This document shows positions 1 through 9,912 of a DNA stretch of 64,000 nucleotides, in pieces (position 1 is the stretch's first letter; the number at the start of each line of letters is the position of its first letter). This DNA is from Areca catechu. Taxonomy: Eukaryota > Streptophyta > Magnoliopsida > Arecales > Arecaceae. The stretch spans positions 149,198,854-149,262,853 of the forward strand of contig CM038052.1 in the NCBI GenBank assembly GCA_021397845.1. The letters are read 5' to 3'. Below the pieces are notes generated by a model. That model did not search any database, was not told the DNA's origin, and saw only the letters and a program-made list of their open reading frames with translations. Position numbers and translations under genes: made by a program.

Positions 1-2016
1 GATAAAATGACCCAGGCACCCATTCTGAGATTACCCGATTTTTCTAAAGTATTTGAGGTTGCCTGTGATGCTTCAGGTGTAGGAATAGGTGGAGTCCTAA
101 GCCAAGAGAATCATCCCATAGCATTCTTTAGTGAAAAACTTAATGATGCTAAGCTTAGGTATTCTACCTATGATAAGGAATTTTATGCGGTGGTGCAAGC
201 TTTGCGTTACTGGAGACATTATTTGCTACCGCAGGAATTTGTACTATTTTCGGACCATGAGGCTCTTAGATTTCTGAACTCCCAAAAGAAGTTTAACCCT
301 AGGCATGCTAAGTGGGTAGAATATATCCAGTCCTATACTTTTGTCCTGAAACATAAGGCTGGAGTTGAGAATAAGGTAGCTGATGCCCTTAGTCGCCGAT
401 CTCTGTTATTAACTTCTGTTAGAACTGAGGTCATAGGGTTTGAGCAAATCAAAGAGGAATATGAGTCTTGTCCGGATTTCACAACTGTGTATCAGGATCT
501 AGTTCAAGGACCATCTAGTAATCACCAGGATTATACCCTTGTAGATGGTTTTTTGTTCTTCAAAAATAGGCTTTGCATCCCTAGAACTTCTCTTAGGGAA
601 TTTTTGATTTGGGAAATCCATGCTGGAGGTTTAGCTGGCCATTTTGGAAAAGACAAGACCATTCTAGCTATTGAAGACCACTTTTTCTGGCCTAGCTTAA
701 AAAGGGATGTAGCTAATATTGTAGCTAGATGTCGAACCTGCGCTGTTGCCAAACAGCGAAAACAAAACACTGGCCTTTATACCCCACTCCCTGTCCCAGA
801 TCGTCCTTGGCAAGATGTGAGTATGGATTTTGTGTTAGGTTTACCTAAGACCCAGAGGAGACATGATTCTATCTGTGTCGTAGTCGACCGATTCTCTAAA
901 ATGGCCCACTTCTTGCCTTGTTCCCAAACTTTTGATGCGTCTAAGGTAGCCACACTTTTCTTCAATGAGATAGTTAGACTCCATGGCCTACCTAAGACAA
1001 TCGTTTCAGATAGGGATGTCCGGTTCACCAGTTACTTTTGGAAGACCCTTTGGCATAAGTTAGGGACAAAACTTAAGTTTTCAACTGCCTATCATCCCCA
1101 AACTGATGGTCAAACTGAAGTAGTGAACCGTAGCCTAGGAAATCTGCTGAGATGTCTTGTTGGTGAAAATACCAGAAATTGGGATTTATACCTACCAAGG
1201 GCAGAATTTGCGTACAACGACTCGGTCAATAGGTCTACGGGTAAGAGTCCATTTGAAATTGTATATGGGTACAAACCTCACACACCTCTTGACCTAGTCC
1301 CTTTACCTGTCCACACTCGAGTCTCCGAATCTGATGAGAATTTTGCACAGCATATAAAAGACTTGCATAAAGAAATTCATGCCAAAATAAATTTAAGTAA
1401 TGAAACTTATAAGAAGTTGGCTGATACTCAAAGGCGAGTCAAATCTTTTGTTGAGGGAGACTATGTGATGATTAGGTTAAGGCCTGAACGGTTTCCTCCT
1501 GGAACCGTTAGAAAGTTACATGCTAGGGGAGCTGGACCATTTAGAGTGGTAAAGAGAGTAGGATCCAATGCCTATGTGCTCGAGTTGCCTCCAGAACTAG
1601 GCATTAGCTCTACTTTCAACATTACAGACTTAGTAGAGTACAGGGAGCCAGCTGTGATTCCTAGTGAGCCTTTTGAGCCTAACCCTATCATTGAGAGTGA
1701 TCCCGACCCTGTGTGTCCACCAACAAACTGGCCTGTGAGGAAAGAGCAGATTGAAAAGATCCTGGATGATCAGGTTATCTCTACTCGTAATCGAGGATAC
1801 CAAAGGTACCTGGTCCGCTGGCAAGGAAGGCCAGATTCTGATGACTCTTGGATCTCCCGAGAAGAATTACAAGAATTGGACCCAGACCTCTTGGAGAGAT
1901 ACCAGAGCCAACTTGAGCCTTACTCGACAGGGTCGAGTTCCTCCCACCCTGGGAGAATTGGTGCGGGCACCAGACTCAGAAGAAGACTTCAGAGCTCCAT
2001 TTGGATCTCTGATTGA
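1..2016 (+). CDS. chromovirus Pol C-terminal part (RNase H, integrase, chromodomain)
   Basis: The frame is open from the first base to a stop at 2014-2016 (671 codons seen, 5' end missing). RNase H comes first: VACDASGVGIGG, an acidic residue in YDKEF, LFSDHEAL and KVADALSRR supply the expected acidic set. Integrase follows, with an HHCC zinc finger (HAGGLAGH then CRTCAVAK) and a DDE core (SMDFVLG, IVSDRDVRF, TDGQTEVVNRS). Near residues 575-640 is a chromodomain (EKILDD through YLVRWQG to the DSWIS motif), which in this family is thought to guide integration by binding chromatin. There are no internal stops, unlike the related copies in E2, E3, E6 and E9. The last 20 or so codons lie inside the 3' LTR, which starts at 1959, so coding and U3 overlap. 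Confidence 0.93.
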   Translation, partial: DKMTQAPILRLPDFSKVFEVACDASGVGIGGVLSQENHPIAFFSEKLNDAKLRYSTYDKEFYAVVQALRYWRHYLLPQEFVLFSDHEALRFLNSQKKFNPRHAKWVEYIQSYTFVLKHKAGVENKVADALSRRSLLLTSVRTEVIGFEQIKEEYESCPDFTTVYQDLVQGPSSNHQDYTLVDGFLFFKNRLCIPRTSLREFLIWEIHAGGLAGHFGKDKTILAIEDHFFWPSLKRDVANIVARCRTCAVAKQRKQNTGLYTPLPVPDRPWQDVSMDFVLGLPKTQRRHDSICVVVDRFSKMAHFLPCSQTFDASKVATLFFNEIVRLHGLPKTIVSDRDVRFTSYFWKTLWHKLGTKLKFSTAYHPQTDGQTEVVNRSLGNLLRCLVGENTRNWDLYLPRAEFAYNDSVNRSTGKSPFEIVYGYKPHTPLDLVPLPVHTRVSESDENFAQHIKDLHKEIHAKINLSNETYKKLADTQRRVKSFVEGDYVMIRLRPERFPPGTVRKLHARGAGPFRVVKRVGSNAYVLELPPELGISSTFNITDLVEYREPAVIPSEPFEPNPIIESDPDPVCPPTNWPVRKEQIEKILDDQVISTRNRGYQRYLVRWQGRPDSDDSWISREELQELDPDLLERYQSQLEPYSTGSSSSHPGRIGAGTRLRRRLQSSIWISD

Positions 2017-3579
2017 CATTGCCCGAGAAATTAGGGTTTGTAATAAAGGTTGACCTGGTCAACCAGTTTATTTATTTTATTTATTTCTTGAGTCACCATT
2101 TAAATTTTGTTGAGTCTTGTTGACTCGGTGCAAGTCCCAATGTGGTTTCAATTTGGTCCAAAATGGTGCCACATTTCTCTTCCAATCAACTCAAGGTTCA
2201 AGCAAGTGGAGGCCACACTCCAAGCCACACGCCCAGCCACACTCCGAGCACACGCCAGAGTCCAGGAGGGCCATAGAGGCATCCCAGTGTCATGGTCCCC
2301 ACATCCAAAGAAGAAAAAATCAAATTGGAGGCTAAATTAAAGGAGGCGCCCACACCTGCCTAATTTACCTAAGCAAAGAAGGAAGAAAACTTCTCTTGGA
2401 GAAGAAATCAAAGAAGGACATCCAACCTACTCCTAATTGAAGTTCAAATCAAAATCAAAGAGCTTAACTTGGAGTGGAAGAAAAGAAGAAATACCATAAG
2501 AAGAAGAGGACTCCAAATCCAAATCCAACTCCAAAGGAGGTGCCATAAAAGTTCCAAAACAATTCCTTTATGGCCGTCCCAATTTTTTTTGGACTCTTGG
2601 TCGGCCAAGGGAGAGGATTTTCTACCTAATCTAGGGGTTGGAAGAGTTTAGTCCCACATGGGAATTTGTACAAGCTAGGAGAAAATTTTAGGTCTATATA
2701 ATAGACCTCTCTTTGTAACTTTAGAAAATCAATGAAGAAAATTATTTTTTGCTATTCTCTTGTGTTGAGTGACCTAGGTTTCTCTTCTTCCGCACTATTC
2801 TAAGTGTTGAGCTCCGTGAGGGGGTAATCCGGGTTCCATTGGAGCCTTGAGGAGGTGAGAGATCTCCATCTTTATCCAAAACCCTAGGTTAGCCACTTGA
2901 AATTCCAAAACCCTAGCCGCCCTTCATTATTTTCAATCCATCAAACCCTAGCTCCATCCATCTCCCATGGCCTCTCTCTCTACAAGTCCAGGCCGTCCAC
3001 CTTCATCCAGATCCAGTCGGCTACTTCAGATCCAGAGCAAGTTCCAAGGAAAATCACATCAACATCCAGGAGAATCCAGTTTTCAGCAATTTCAATCTTC
3101 AAGTTCATCAACCTGGTAAATCTTTCCCTTGACTCTCTGATTCCATCAATTGTTTTTCTTCTCTTCCAGATCTTGAGTTCAGGAGAAGCCAACCCACCAA
3201 AGGACCAGTATTGGAGGATCCATTACGAAGATATCTGAATCCGGGATCCAACAATCTGCTCGGGAGAGTTCCTCCACCAAAATCTGTGAAGATCATTGTC
3301 TGGTTAGATAAACCATCTCTTCTCTTTATTTCTGTTCTTTTGAAAGTTCGGAGTGAAACCCTAGGTCTGGGAGTTTCTCAACCCCCAGCGATCCGTTGCT
3401 TCTGAACTACTCTGATAATTTAGTTTCCTTAAAATTGTGCTTTCAATCATCATATTAGTATCTTTCAATGTTAGGTTAACTTTTCTTTGATTTGAAGCCA
3501 ACTTCTACAAACATATAAAAACAACAAAAAAAAAAAATAGTTTACTTCCGCATCGCGTCCCTTTATTTGTTCTGCATCA
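1959..3579 (+). repeat. E1 3' LTR
   Basis: The LTR is 1621 bp with TG...CA ends. It follows a purine-rich stretch (CCTGGGAGAAT) and a short inverted repeat CTCGAC-AGG-GTCGAG at 1923-1937. A TATA-like TCTATATAATA lies near 2693, so U3 is about 730 bp. Aligned by eye, the E2 LTRs match it over most of their length in reverse complement. The key difference is that E2 LTRs extend 31 bp past the CTGCATCA end, whereas E1 ends there. Confidence 0.85.
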
Positions 3580-4359
3580 TGTTGCCTTCGAGAGCCTTCG
3601 ATGGTGGGGCCTCATCTTTGGCTGCTTCTGCTGGCACAACTGGACCGACGATGGTAGCTGGTTCTTTCGCCTCACCTAGGTCAGGGGCTGAGTCCGGGTC
3701 CGCTATGCCCGGAAGCCTCAGTCTACCGACATGCTTGTTCGGGATGAACTCCTCCACCTGGGACTTGCAGTACATGAAGCCCTAAAGGAATGAGTCAATC
3801 ACCGCCTCCTTGAACTCAAGCTTGAACTCCTGGGAGGCCTTGTGATTGGCCACCACCTTGGCTGCCCCTTCCTTACAGCCTCGGCCTGATGGACCGCCTT
3901 GGCAGCCTCTCTCTTTGTAGCTTCTACCGAGCTGATAGCCATGGCGATCTTCTCATCCACACCTGCGGCCCTCTTCTCGACAGCGGGAGCCTTTTTCTCA
4001 GCAGTGTCCGCCCACTCCTTAGCCACATCCAGCTCTACCAAGAGGGACTAGACCCGTTCCCTCTCGCGGGTAGCTTCAATCCCGAGCTCCTTTAGCCTGG
4101 CCTCTTTGGCCTTGAGCTCCTCCAACCTGCTTTTGGACCAGCCACTCTCTCGATCCAAGGATTCTTCAAGCTCCATTGAGCGCCTCTCGATGCTCGCGAC
4201 TTCACCACGGAGCTCCTTATTCCATATATTGGCCTCCCAGGCTTCATCATTCTTCTACCTCAGCTTGGCCTTTAAGGAATCGAGCTCCGCTTCTCACTCT
4301 CTATCCCTCCTAGCCTAGCTTCGACAGAAGTCCCTGATTAGCATGAGTTCAGCACCGAG

Positions 4360-4433
4360 CTGCACCACCGAAGAAGTAAGTCATAGGAAAAAGAAAAAGA
4401 GGATGGAACGAGGCGAAGTGAAGAGGTACTTAC
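4360..4433 (-). other. candidate intron 2 of the antisense Tat-A gene
   Basis: On the minus strand GTAAGT begins at 4433 and GGTGGTGCAG ends at 4360 (74 bp). The donor falls between codons after a TSHLFS-like peptide (SHLFS), and the downstream exon enters in phase 0 into the coiled-coil frame (LGAELMLIRDF). Both splice signals match plant consensus. Confidence 0.65.
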
Positions 4434-5035
4434 AGAGAAGAGATGGGAGAAGGTGCCACTAATGGCATCACCCAAAAGATTCCCTGCCTTCTCTCGCTGG
4501 TCGCGCAACTGGACGGCGAAGTCCATCATATGCTCGGTGAGGATCGGATCCCGGACCAAGGAAACATTTGGTGCCAACTTGAAGGGCACCTGGTGGTAGT
4601 CCTTGTCCCTTCTGTTTGCTGTCGGTGTGGAGTCCCCTGCTCCTCCGACGAAAGAAGCTTCGAGTGCATGGTGGGAGCCTAATGCCACTCCAGATGGCTC
4701 CGTCGACACCGGCTCCACCCTTTCCGACTCCTCACCCTCCTCGACCTCAATGATCTCTTGAGGAGAAGACTCCACCATAGTAGCAACGGCAGCGAATCTA
4801 GCCCGGGCAACTACCTCTGGCTCTGGGGCTAGCAGCAGAATGTGCTGCCTCGACGGTTCGGGGATGGGCTTGGCAACCATTCTGCTCGGCTCATATGCAA
4901 GCTCAATTGGCACAGTGGGTGCAACCCTTACGCCATCTTCTCCATGAGCCCTTTTCAAGGGGGACTCGCTAACCCCTGCTGATGGGCCCCTCTTCTAAGA
5001 GAACGAGAGGAGGTCGTCCAGAGTAAACTTCATGC

Positions 5036-5118
5036 CTACATGGGGGACAAAAGCATTAATTCTGAGCTTAGAAAATTGAAGAGAAGATATAAGGAGATAG
5101 TGCTCAAGCCGAACTCAC
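5036..5118 (-). other. candidate intron 1 of the antisense Tat-A gene
   Basis: On the minus strand the sequence GTGAGT begins at 5118 and a pyrimidine-rich stretch ending CCATGTAG ends at 5036 (83 bp). Removing it joins ...TTGG to GCATGAAG and keeps the frame, giving MKFTLDDLL directly after the split glycine codon. Length and borders are ordinary for a plant intron. Confidence 0.65.
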
Positions 5119-5935
5119 CCAACTACTGCATTGTGCTGACCCCAGCTTCGAACATGTTCTGCTCTGACTTTAGAACCTCAAGGGGGACCTGGTCAGCACG
5201 AAGCTGGTCATATACCTCCCGATCAGCCAGTTCGATTGAAGAGTACCGATTAAGGGACTGATCTGGGTCGCTCCAAACCCAGTCGAACCCCTCAACCGAG
5301 GCAAAGAAATATTTGCTCTTCCATCCTTTGATGAAAAAGGGGAGCTCAAACTTTATGCCCTTTGGGCGAGAAGAGATGGACCACCACCCCTCCTCGGAAG
5401 GGTGGTGCTTCAGGATAAAAAAGATCCTGAACAAAGAAAAACGGGCAACAATCCCGTGGAAGTGACAAAAGATAATAAAGCAGAAGATTGTCTTGATGGC
5501 ATTGGGGATGAGCTAAGCAGGGACCAGGCGATAATTGCTTAGCACAGAGAGAAAGAATGGGTGGACTGGAAATCGAAGGCCCCCTACTAAAGTCTCCTCA
5601 TAGAGGGTGATCTGACACGGGCTACTGGAGGTGACTCGCTCCCCCGGTCGAGGGATCGAGAGTCGGATGGAGTCCAGGACACCATAGGTCTCCTAGATGG
5701 CCACAAGTTCCTCGGCAGTGATCATCAAAATGACCCCACCAGGACTTATCGATCGAGAGGGTTCGAGAATGGGTTCGGGCAGAGGAGGAGGAGGGGGGCA
5801 GGCCTCGGGCTCACTGATCACGATCCCAGTGGGGAGGGGCCTCCTGCTGATCATGAAGTGCATCTCTTCCTCCTCCTCATCGGAGGAAGAAGGCAGTCTC
5901 GATCGAGAAGGCCTAGCCTCACTTTGATCAGTCAA

Positions 5936-6501
5936 AGGACGGAAGTTGGACCAAAGTGAGACATTTTGGAAGAAAAGGATGAAGTCAACTGGAAAAAAAG
6001 AGGAGGAAGATGGATGAAGTCCGAGAAGGCCATAACCCTAGAAGAGGTCTCTACTAGCTAGGGGGAGAGGAAGGAGATGAACCTAGTGAACCTGGGAGGA
6101 CAAGGATAGCCGAGGGAGGAAGAAAGAGCTCCAGTACGATGGCGAGCATGGAATATTTGAAAGAAGATATGTTTTAGAAAAAACTACCTCTCCTTTTGAA
6201 GTGATCAGGCACCTAACCGTACTATTACAGCACCGCCATCGACGGATTTGTGCCATGTGTCAGTAATCAGCAAGGCTGGCGTTCCATTTCAACTACGACT
6301 GCTCCGAATTCTACACCAACAATAAGTGCTCCTCGGACGTGTCCACGTGGCTCCCCCGTGTTGGTTTGGAGAACCGCCTCTCGAAGTGCCGGCTATCATG
6401 GCCATCATTATGCCAGATCTTTGCCTTTCCACATCAGCACCGCATTTACTCCCTTCGACCCGAGCATCGCGCGCCAATGGGACTTAGGAGTCGGGGGCAA
6501 A
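5936..6501 (+). other. spacer and polypurine tract before the Tat-A 3' LTR
   Basis: No coding region is convincing here. On the minus strand it would be the promoter and leader of the antisense gene. On the plus strand it ends in GACTTAGGAGTCGGGGGCAAA-type purine sequence directly before TGATG at 6502, a typical Tat polypurine tract that primes plus-strand DNA synthesis. Confidence 0.6.
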
Positions 6502-7803
6502 TGATGTAGCAGAATCACTAACATGTGATCAGTGTCGGATGCCTCGTTGGAGAAGGTTGCCATGTCGGACATCTTACCTCGGACTCCTTCACCGAGCTCG
6601 ACTCCCTCAAAGGTCAAGATGCCCTGCCGAAGTCGAGCTCCGCCCTCCTCCACCAGCTGAATCCTGTGAGGTCAAGATGCTTAGGCCAGAGTCGAGCTCC
6701 ACCCTCTTCCTCTAGGCTGAAACCCACGAGGTTGAGATGCCTAGGCCGAAGTCGAGCTTCACCCTCCTCTGCAAGGCTGACTCCCGCAAGGTCAAGATGC
6801 CTAGGCCGGAGTTGAGCTTGCCCTCCTCCGCCAGGCTAACTCTCGTGAGGTCGAGATGCCTAGGCCAGAGTCGAGCTCTGCCCTCTTCCGCTAGGCTGAT
6901 TCCCGTGAGGTCGAGATGCATATGCCGGAGTCGAGCTTCGCCTCTCCAAATCGGCCCCATCTCAGATGAAGGCACCAATGATCGAAGGATGAAGCCGCCC
7001 CCCACGGACGGCGACGGGCTGCCCAAGGACCATGAAGAGGCTCCCCCCCGGCCACGATAAATGCCCTAGCTACCACTTATACCAAAAAGGGAGATGCTCC
7101 CCGATAGAGGCACCGTGCTCTCCACCAACCGTCTGCACCACCCGAAAGAGGAAGTCAACCAGGAGATTCGAATCCCTGGGGACGACGGCTCCCTAATCTA
7201 GGCCCTACCAAATTTCTCGGAATGGAGCGACCAGAAGGAATGTCAGGGTGCATGGTAGGTTCTCTATCATGAACCAGGAAAGACATCCAGCCCACGACGT
7301 GAAACATCACCGCATGCACCTGCTGACGAGGGGAAGATCCCAAGGCAGGTGTTTGATAACTATCATGGCTTAAAAGAGCCATCCACAGTCCCAAGCAAGG
7401 TAAGTCAATCCAAGAAAGTGAAACAAAAGGGAGGAGAGGGCACACAAGAGAGAAGGAGGGGACTGAGAACTCCAGGCTACCGGAGATCCATGGTAAGGAT
7501 TACATGAACACAGACACCCAGCTCCAATTCTCCTAAGCCATTACTCCTACTACTTCACTCTCGGCTCACTCTCACTCCACTAAGACATTATTTACTCCTC
7601 CTAGCATGGAGTCCATCTTAAGGCTCTACTAGGAGGATCTCCCCTGGATCATCACTGACTTGAGCATTGGAGTGCCCCCACCGGGATCACCAGCCGGGTC
7701 TCCTCTGTTTTGTAGGTCCTGATGAGCAGGTTGATTCCAAAATGATGAGGGTGCGGACTGAGGCTGACTTCAACTACATGCCATGGCGATCCAAGCGGCA
7801 ACA
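6502..7803 (+). repeat. Tat-A 3' LTR
   Basis: The LTR starts TGATGTAGCAG after the polypurine tract and is taken to end at GGCAACA (7803), about 1302 bp, with following bases GGACC as possible target duplication. Near its end it carries the wording seen in grass and other monocot Tat LTRs (GAGCATTGGAGTGCCCCCAC and GGTCTCCTCTG). An alternative end is ATTCCA at 7739. It contains a 60-bp tandem repeat listed separately. Confidence 0.65.
6611..6948 (+). repeat. tandem repeat of about 60 bp, 5.7 copies, in the Tat-A LTR
   Basis: Units begin with AGGT(C/T)(A/G)AGATGC at 6611, 6669, 6729, 6789, 6848 and 6908, so the period is 58-60 bp. Each unit contains a GTCGAGCT-like core and a CCCTC(C/T)TC stretch. 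It lies at offset about 110-450 of the LTR, the U3 region, where duplicated enhancer-like blocks are common. Open frames over it in both directions are repeat artefacts. Confidence 0.85.
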
Positions 7804-7829
7804 GGACCATAGGTGTGTAAGGTAATCAT

Positions 7830-8403
7830 GGAATTGGTTCGTCCTACAAGCTTAATTTCTCCATGTATTTTTTTACCTTAGCCAAATTATCTATATTAGT
7901 CTTTATGGTTGTGCAAAGTTATTTTAAGACCAGTTCATTTCCAAGACTCAGGGTTGATTGTTTAGAAAAGGATAGAGGATCCTTAAAATCTTGAGCTAGG
8001 TATGGTCCCTCTAGGTTACTCTCAGATTGACTAGGTAGTTTACCTCTCTCCTCTCTATTAAGTTCAATTAATCATTGGTTAGTTTGATCCATTAGCTTAT
8101 CGATAGATTGCTGTTGGGCATAATTATTTATTGAAATTGAGCAAACCTATTGACATCTAGGTTGGTCTGTACGGGAGGAAGGTATGATGTTTGCTGAACC
8201 TTCTCTTCAAATAATAGGCTATAATTAGTTGGAGAGGGCTGAAAATGTAGATAGGGCTGATCATAATATAGTGTATCTATAAACATGGATCCTTGGGTTA
8301 CTGGGGTAGCCATTGGGTGTGGTTGCCATGAAAAGTCTGATTGAGCCCCCCAACGTAAATTATAAGCATTAAGGTATAGATTATCTCTTGAGTTGTAGGC
8401 CAT
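7830..8403 (-). pseudogene. gag C-terminal fragment of E7
   Basis: From 8403 down to 8128 the minus strand reads 91 codons starting MAYNSRDNLYL and including LRWGAQSDFSWQPHP. Downstream (8127 to about 7830), in broken frames, are pieces such as NREER and RGTIPSS that fit the linker after the capsid region in Athila-type gags. Several stops interrupt it. It is a remnant, recognised by wording only. Confidence 0.5.
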
Positions 8404-8533
8404 TTAGATTTGATCTTGATAAACTTAGTCACACATAGACTCAAGAGATTGGTACATAGTTAGGCACTCACTCTCAAAGTGAGTGGAGCTTGAATAACTT
8501 GGTGTGCAAGAAGAGAAGGCTCTCTACAAAAGG

Positions 8534-9912
8534 TGATGCGGCATATTTATGGAAAATATGGCATGAGTGAAAAAAGCAACTAAGCTAATTAAACTCAAAA
8601 AACATGTAGTCGGAATTCATTCATAGAGGAGTCATTTAAATGCATTGTTGAAGACTAAATTAGAAGGCTAGAATGCTTCGCAATGCAAATATGGATTAAG
8701 TTAAGAAAATAAGGACCTACGTGGCTAGAGAAACCATCTAATTAGGACTTTACCCTATTCAAAATTTCAGATCTCAAGAGGTAATGATAGGTTTTAGAGA
8801 CCAATAATGAACTTTAAAGACCCTACACTAAACCTACTACAGGAACTCTCAAGACTGGCGATTGAAAGACAAACCAAACCACCCATTGAAAGTAGAGGCT
8901 CCTGCTACTGAGTTGAAGGCAAGGAGGACTTCATCCTGAACTGGATACTCCTTAGGATCCTGCAAGAACACCCATTAGTATTGTGGAGAAGATGGAAGAT
9001 GGCAAAGAATAGAAATAATGGAAGGAAGGAAGGATTTGTTGAAGATCTATGTGGAGTATGGTCGGCTGCTCTTGAAGATGTGGGAGGCATCCATGGGAGA
9101 AGAACTTTTGCTGGAATTTAAGAACTAAAACACTTGGTTGAGCCTCTCACTCAATCCCTCACGGATGGCATTTGCAAACACAAATGGGAGACAGAAAATT
9201 CTTGATTTCATTCATTCAAAAGCATCCTTTTACAAAGAGATTAGGGGCATATTTATAATCTTCTAAGCCCCATTTGAAATTTAGATTTTACATGAAAAGA
9301 GAGGAAAATATAGTTACATATTTGAATTTCAAAATTCATGAAAAGGGGGCACCAAATCTGAAAATTTGCATACATGGGTGCCAAGTGTCTAAATCTGAAA
9401 ATCTTCATATATGGGTGCCAAGTGTCCAAATATGAAAATCTGCATGCATGGGTGCCAAGTATCCAAATCTGAAATTCTTCATGTATGGGTGCCAAGTGTC
9501 CATTTTCTTGGATAAGGTGTTTGGTGAGGTGGCTTCAATCAAAGTTTCATACCATCCAATGGCTCTTATTTCATGCACCCTTGATTTGAAGATTTACTTG
9601 ATGTAGCTTTGGCTCATCCCATGGTCCAATTATATGCTCCCTTGGTTGGACTTGACACAAGCTCAAAAGAAAAATTACAACTCAATTTGGACTTAAGTAC
9701 ATTTGACTCTTATAACTTAATTGACCCAAGGCTTCAAGACCTAATACTTAGCAAGACTCAAACATAAAATTCATGATACAAGAAGACTTAACTAGACTCA
9801 AGACTCGGACTAGGAACAAGTTAACAAGGTTAGAAGTCAATTTGCAATCTATAAGGAATTGGTGTTGACTAGGTTTGATTGAAGTCTTCTTTTAACCTTG
9901 GTATCCGCACCA
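8534..9912 (-). repeat. E6 3' LTR (full)
   Basis: 1379 bp, TGATGCGG...CGCACCA in plus orientation. On the minus strand a TATA-like ATTATAAATATG lies near 9263-9248. The duplicated 37-bp units at 9354-9501 lie upstream of that, in U3. The TGATGC start is shared with the E3 and E9 LTRs and with the old LTR edge in E2. Confidence 0.82.
9354..9501 (-). repeat. 37-bp tandem repeat, 4 units, in the E6 LTR
   Basis: Four exact-length units start at 9354, 9391, 9428 and 9465, each with the core ATGGGTGCCAAGTGTC. The deleted LTR copy at 11430-11500 keeps two units. Position in U3 upstream of the TATA suggests an enhancer-type repeat. Confidence 0.9.

Larger units (their letters stand above)
1..3579 (+). 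mobile_element. E1: 3' part of a Ty3/gypsy chromovirus
   Basis: The left end of the window cuts this element, so only RNase H, integrase, chromodomain and the 3' LTR are visible. The 3' LTR starts TGGTGCGG at 1959 and ends CTGCATCA at 3579. The same LTR family bounds E2 at 19986-26714 on the other strand. E1 lies inside Tat-A; the five bases after the LTR are TGTTG, and the matching duplication would be outside the window. The uninterrupted coding frame suggests it is one of the younger insertions here. Chromovirus is clear from the chromodomain. The integrase wording recalls the Reina branch, but the long LTR does not, so the lineage is open. Confidence 0.9.
3580..5935 (-). pseudogene. antisense extra gene of Tat-A (putative gypsy-type transposon protein), three exons, degraded
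   Basis: Reading on the minus strand from 5935: exon 1 (5935-5119) starts MTDQSEARPSRS, has an acidic stretch and then a block with GWWSISSRP, IKFELPFF, GWKSKYFF and FDWVW, the signature of the Pfam family 'putative gypsy type transposon' (Transposase_28). Exon 2 (5035-4434) is low-complexity and charged. Exon 3 (4359 downward) is a long Glu/Lys/Ala coiled coil, then a C-terminal block with GFMYCKSQVEEF and LPGIADP. Reading frame is kept across both candidate introns. In-frame stops occur in all exons (for example just before the first donor and near 4997), and a frameshift lies near 3880, so this copy is dead. The 3' end is cut by E1. The function of this family is unknown. Confidence 0.72.
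3580..7803 (+). mobile_element. Tat-A: 3' part of a Tat-type Ty3/gypsy element
   Basis: The piece runs from the E1 insertion point to the end of a 3' LTR at 7803. It contains an antisense extra gene (3580-5935), a spacer, a polypurine tract GTCGGGGGCAAA ending at 6501, and an LTR from 6502. An extra ORF between pol and the 3' LTR, often antisense, is known from Tat-lineage elements such as Grande and Retand, and fits here. The plus-strand pol of this element would lie left of the window beyond E1. The right boundary is inferred from a GGCAACA terminus, so it is less certain than the left LTR edge. Confidence 0.75.

Noticed and set aside
6525..7060. Open frames on both strands over the Tat-A LTR
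   Set aside because: They are created by the 60-bp tandem repeat, whose length is a multiple of three; the peptides are simple repeats.
9253..9495. 80-codon minus-strand frame with repeated HAPMYANFQ-type peptides
   Set aside because: Product of the 37-bp tandem repeat in the E6 LTR.
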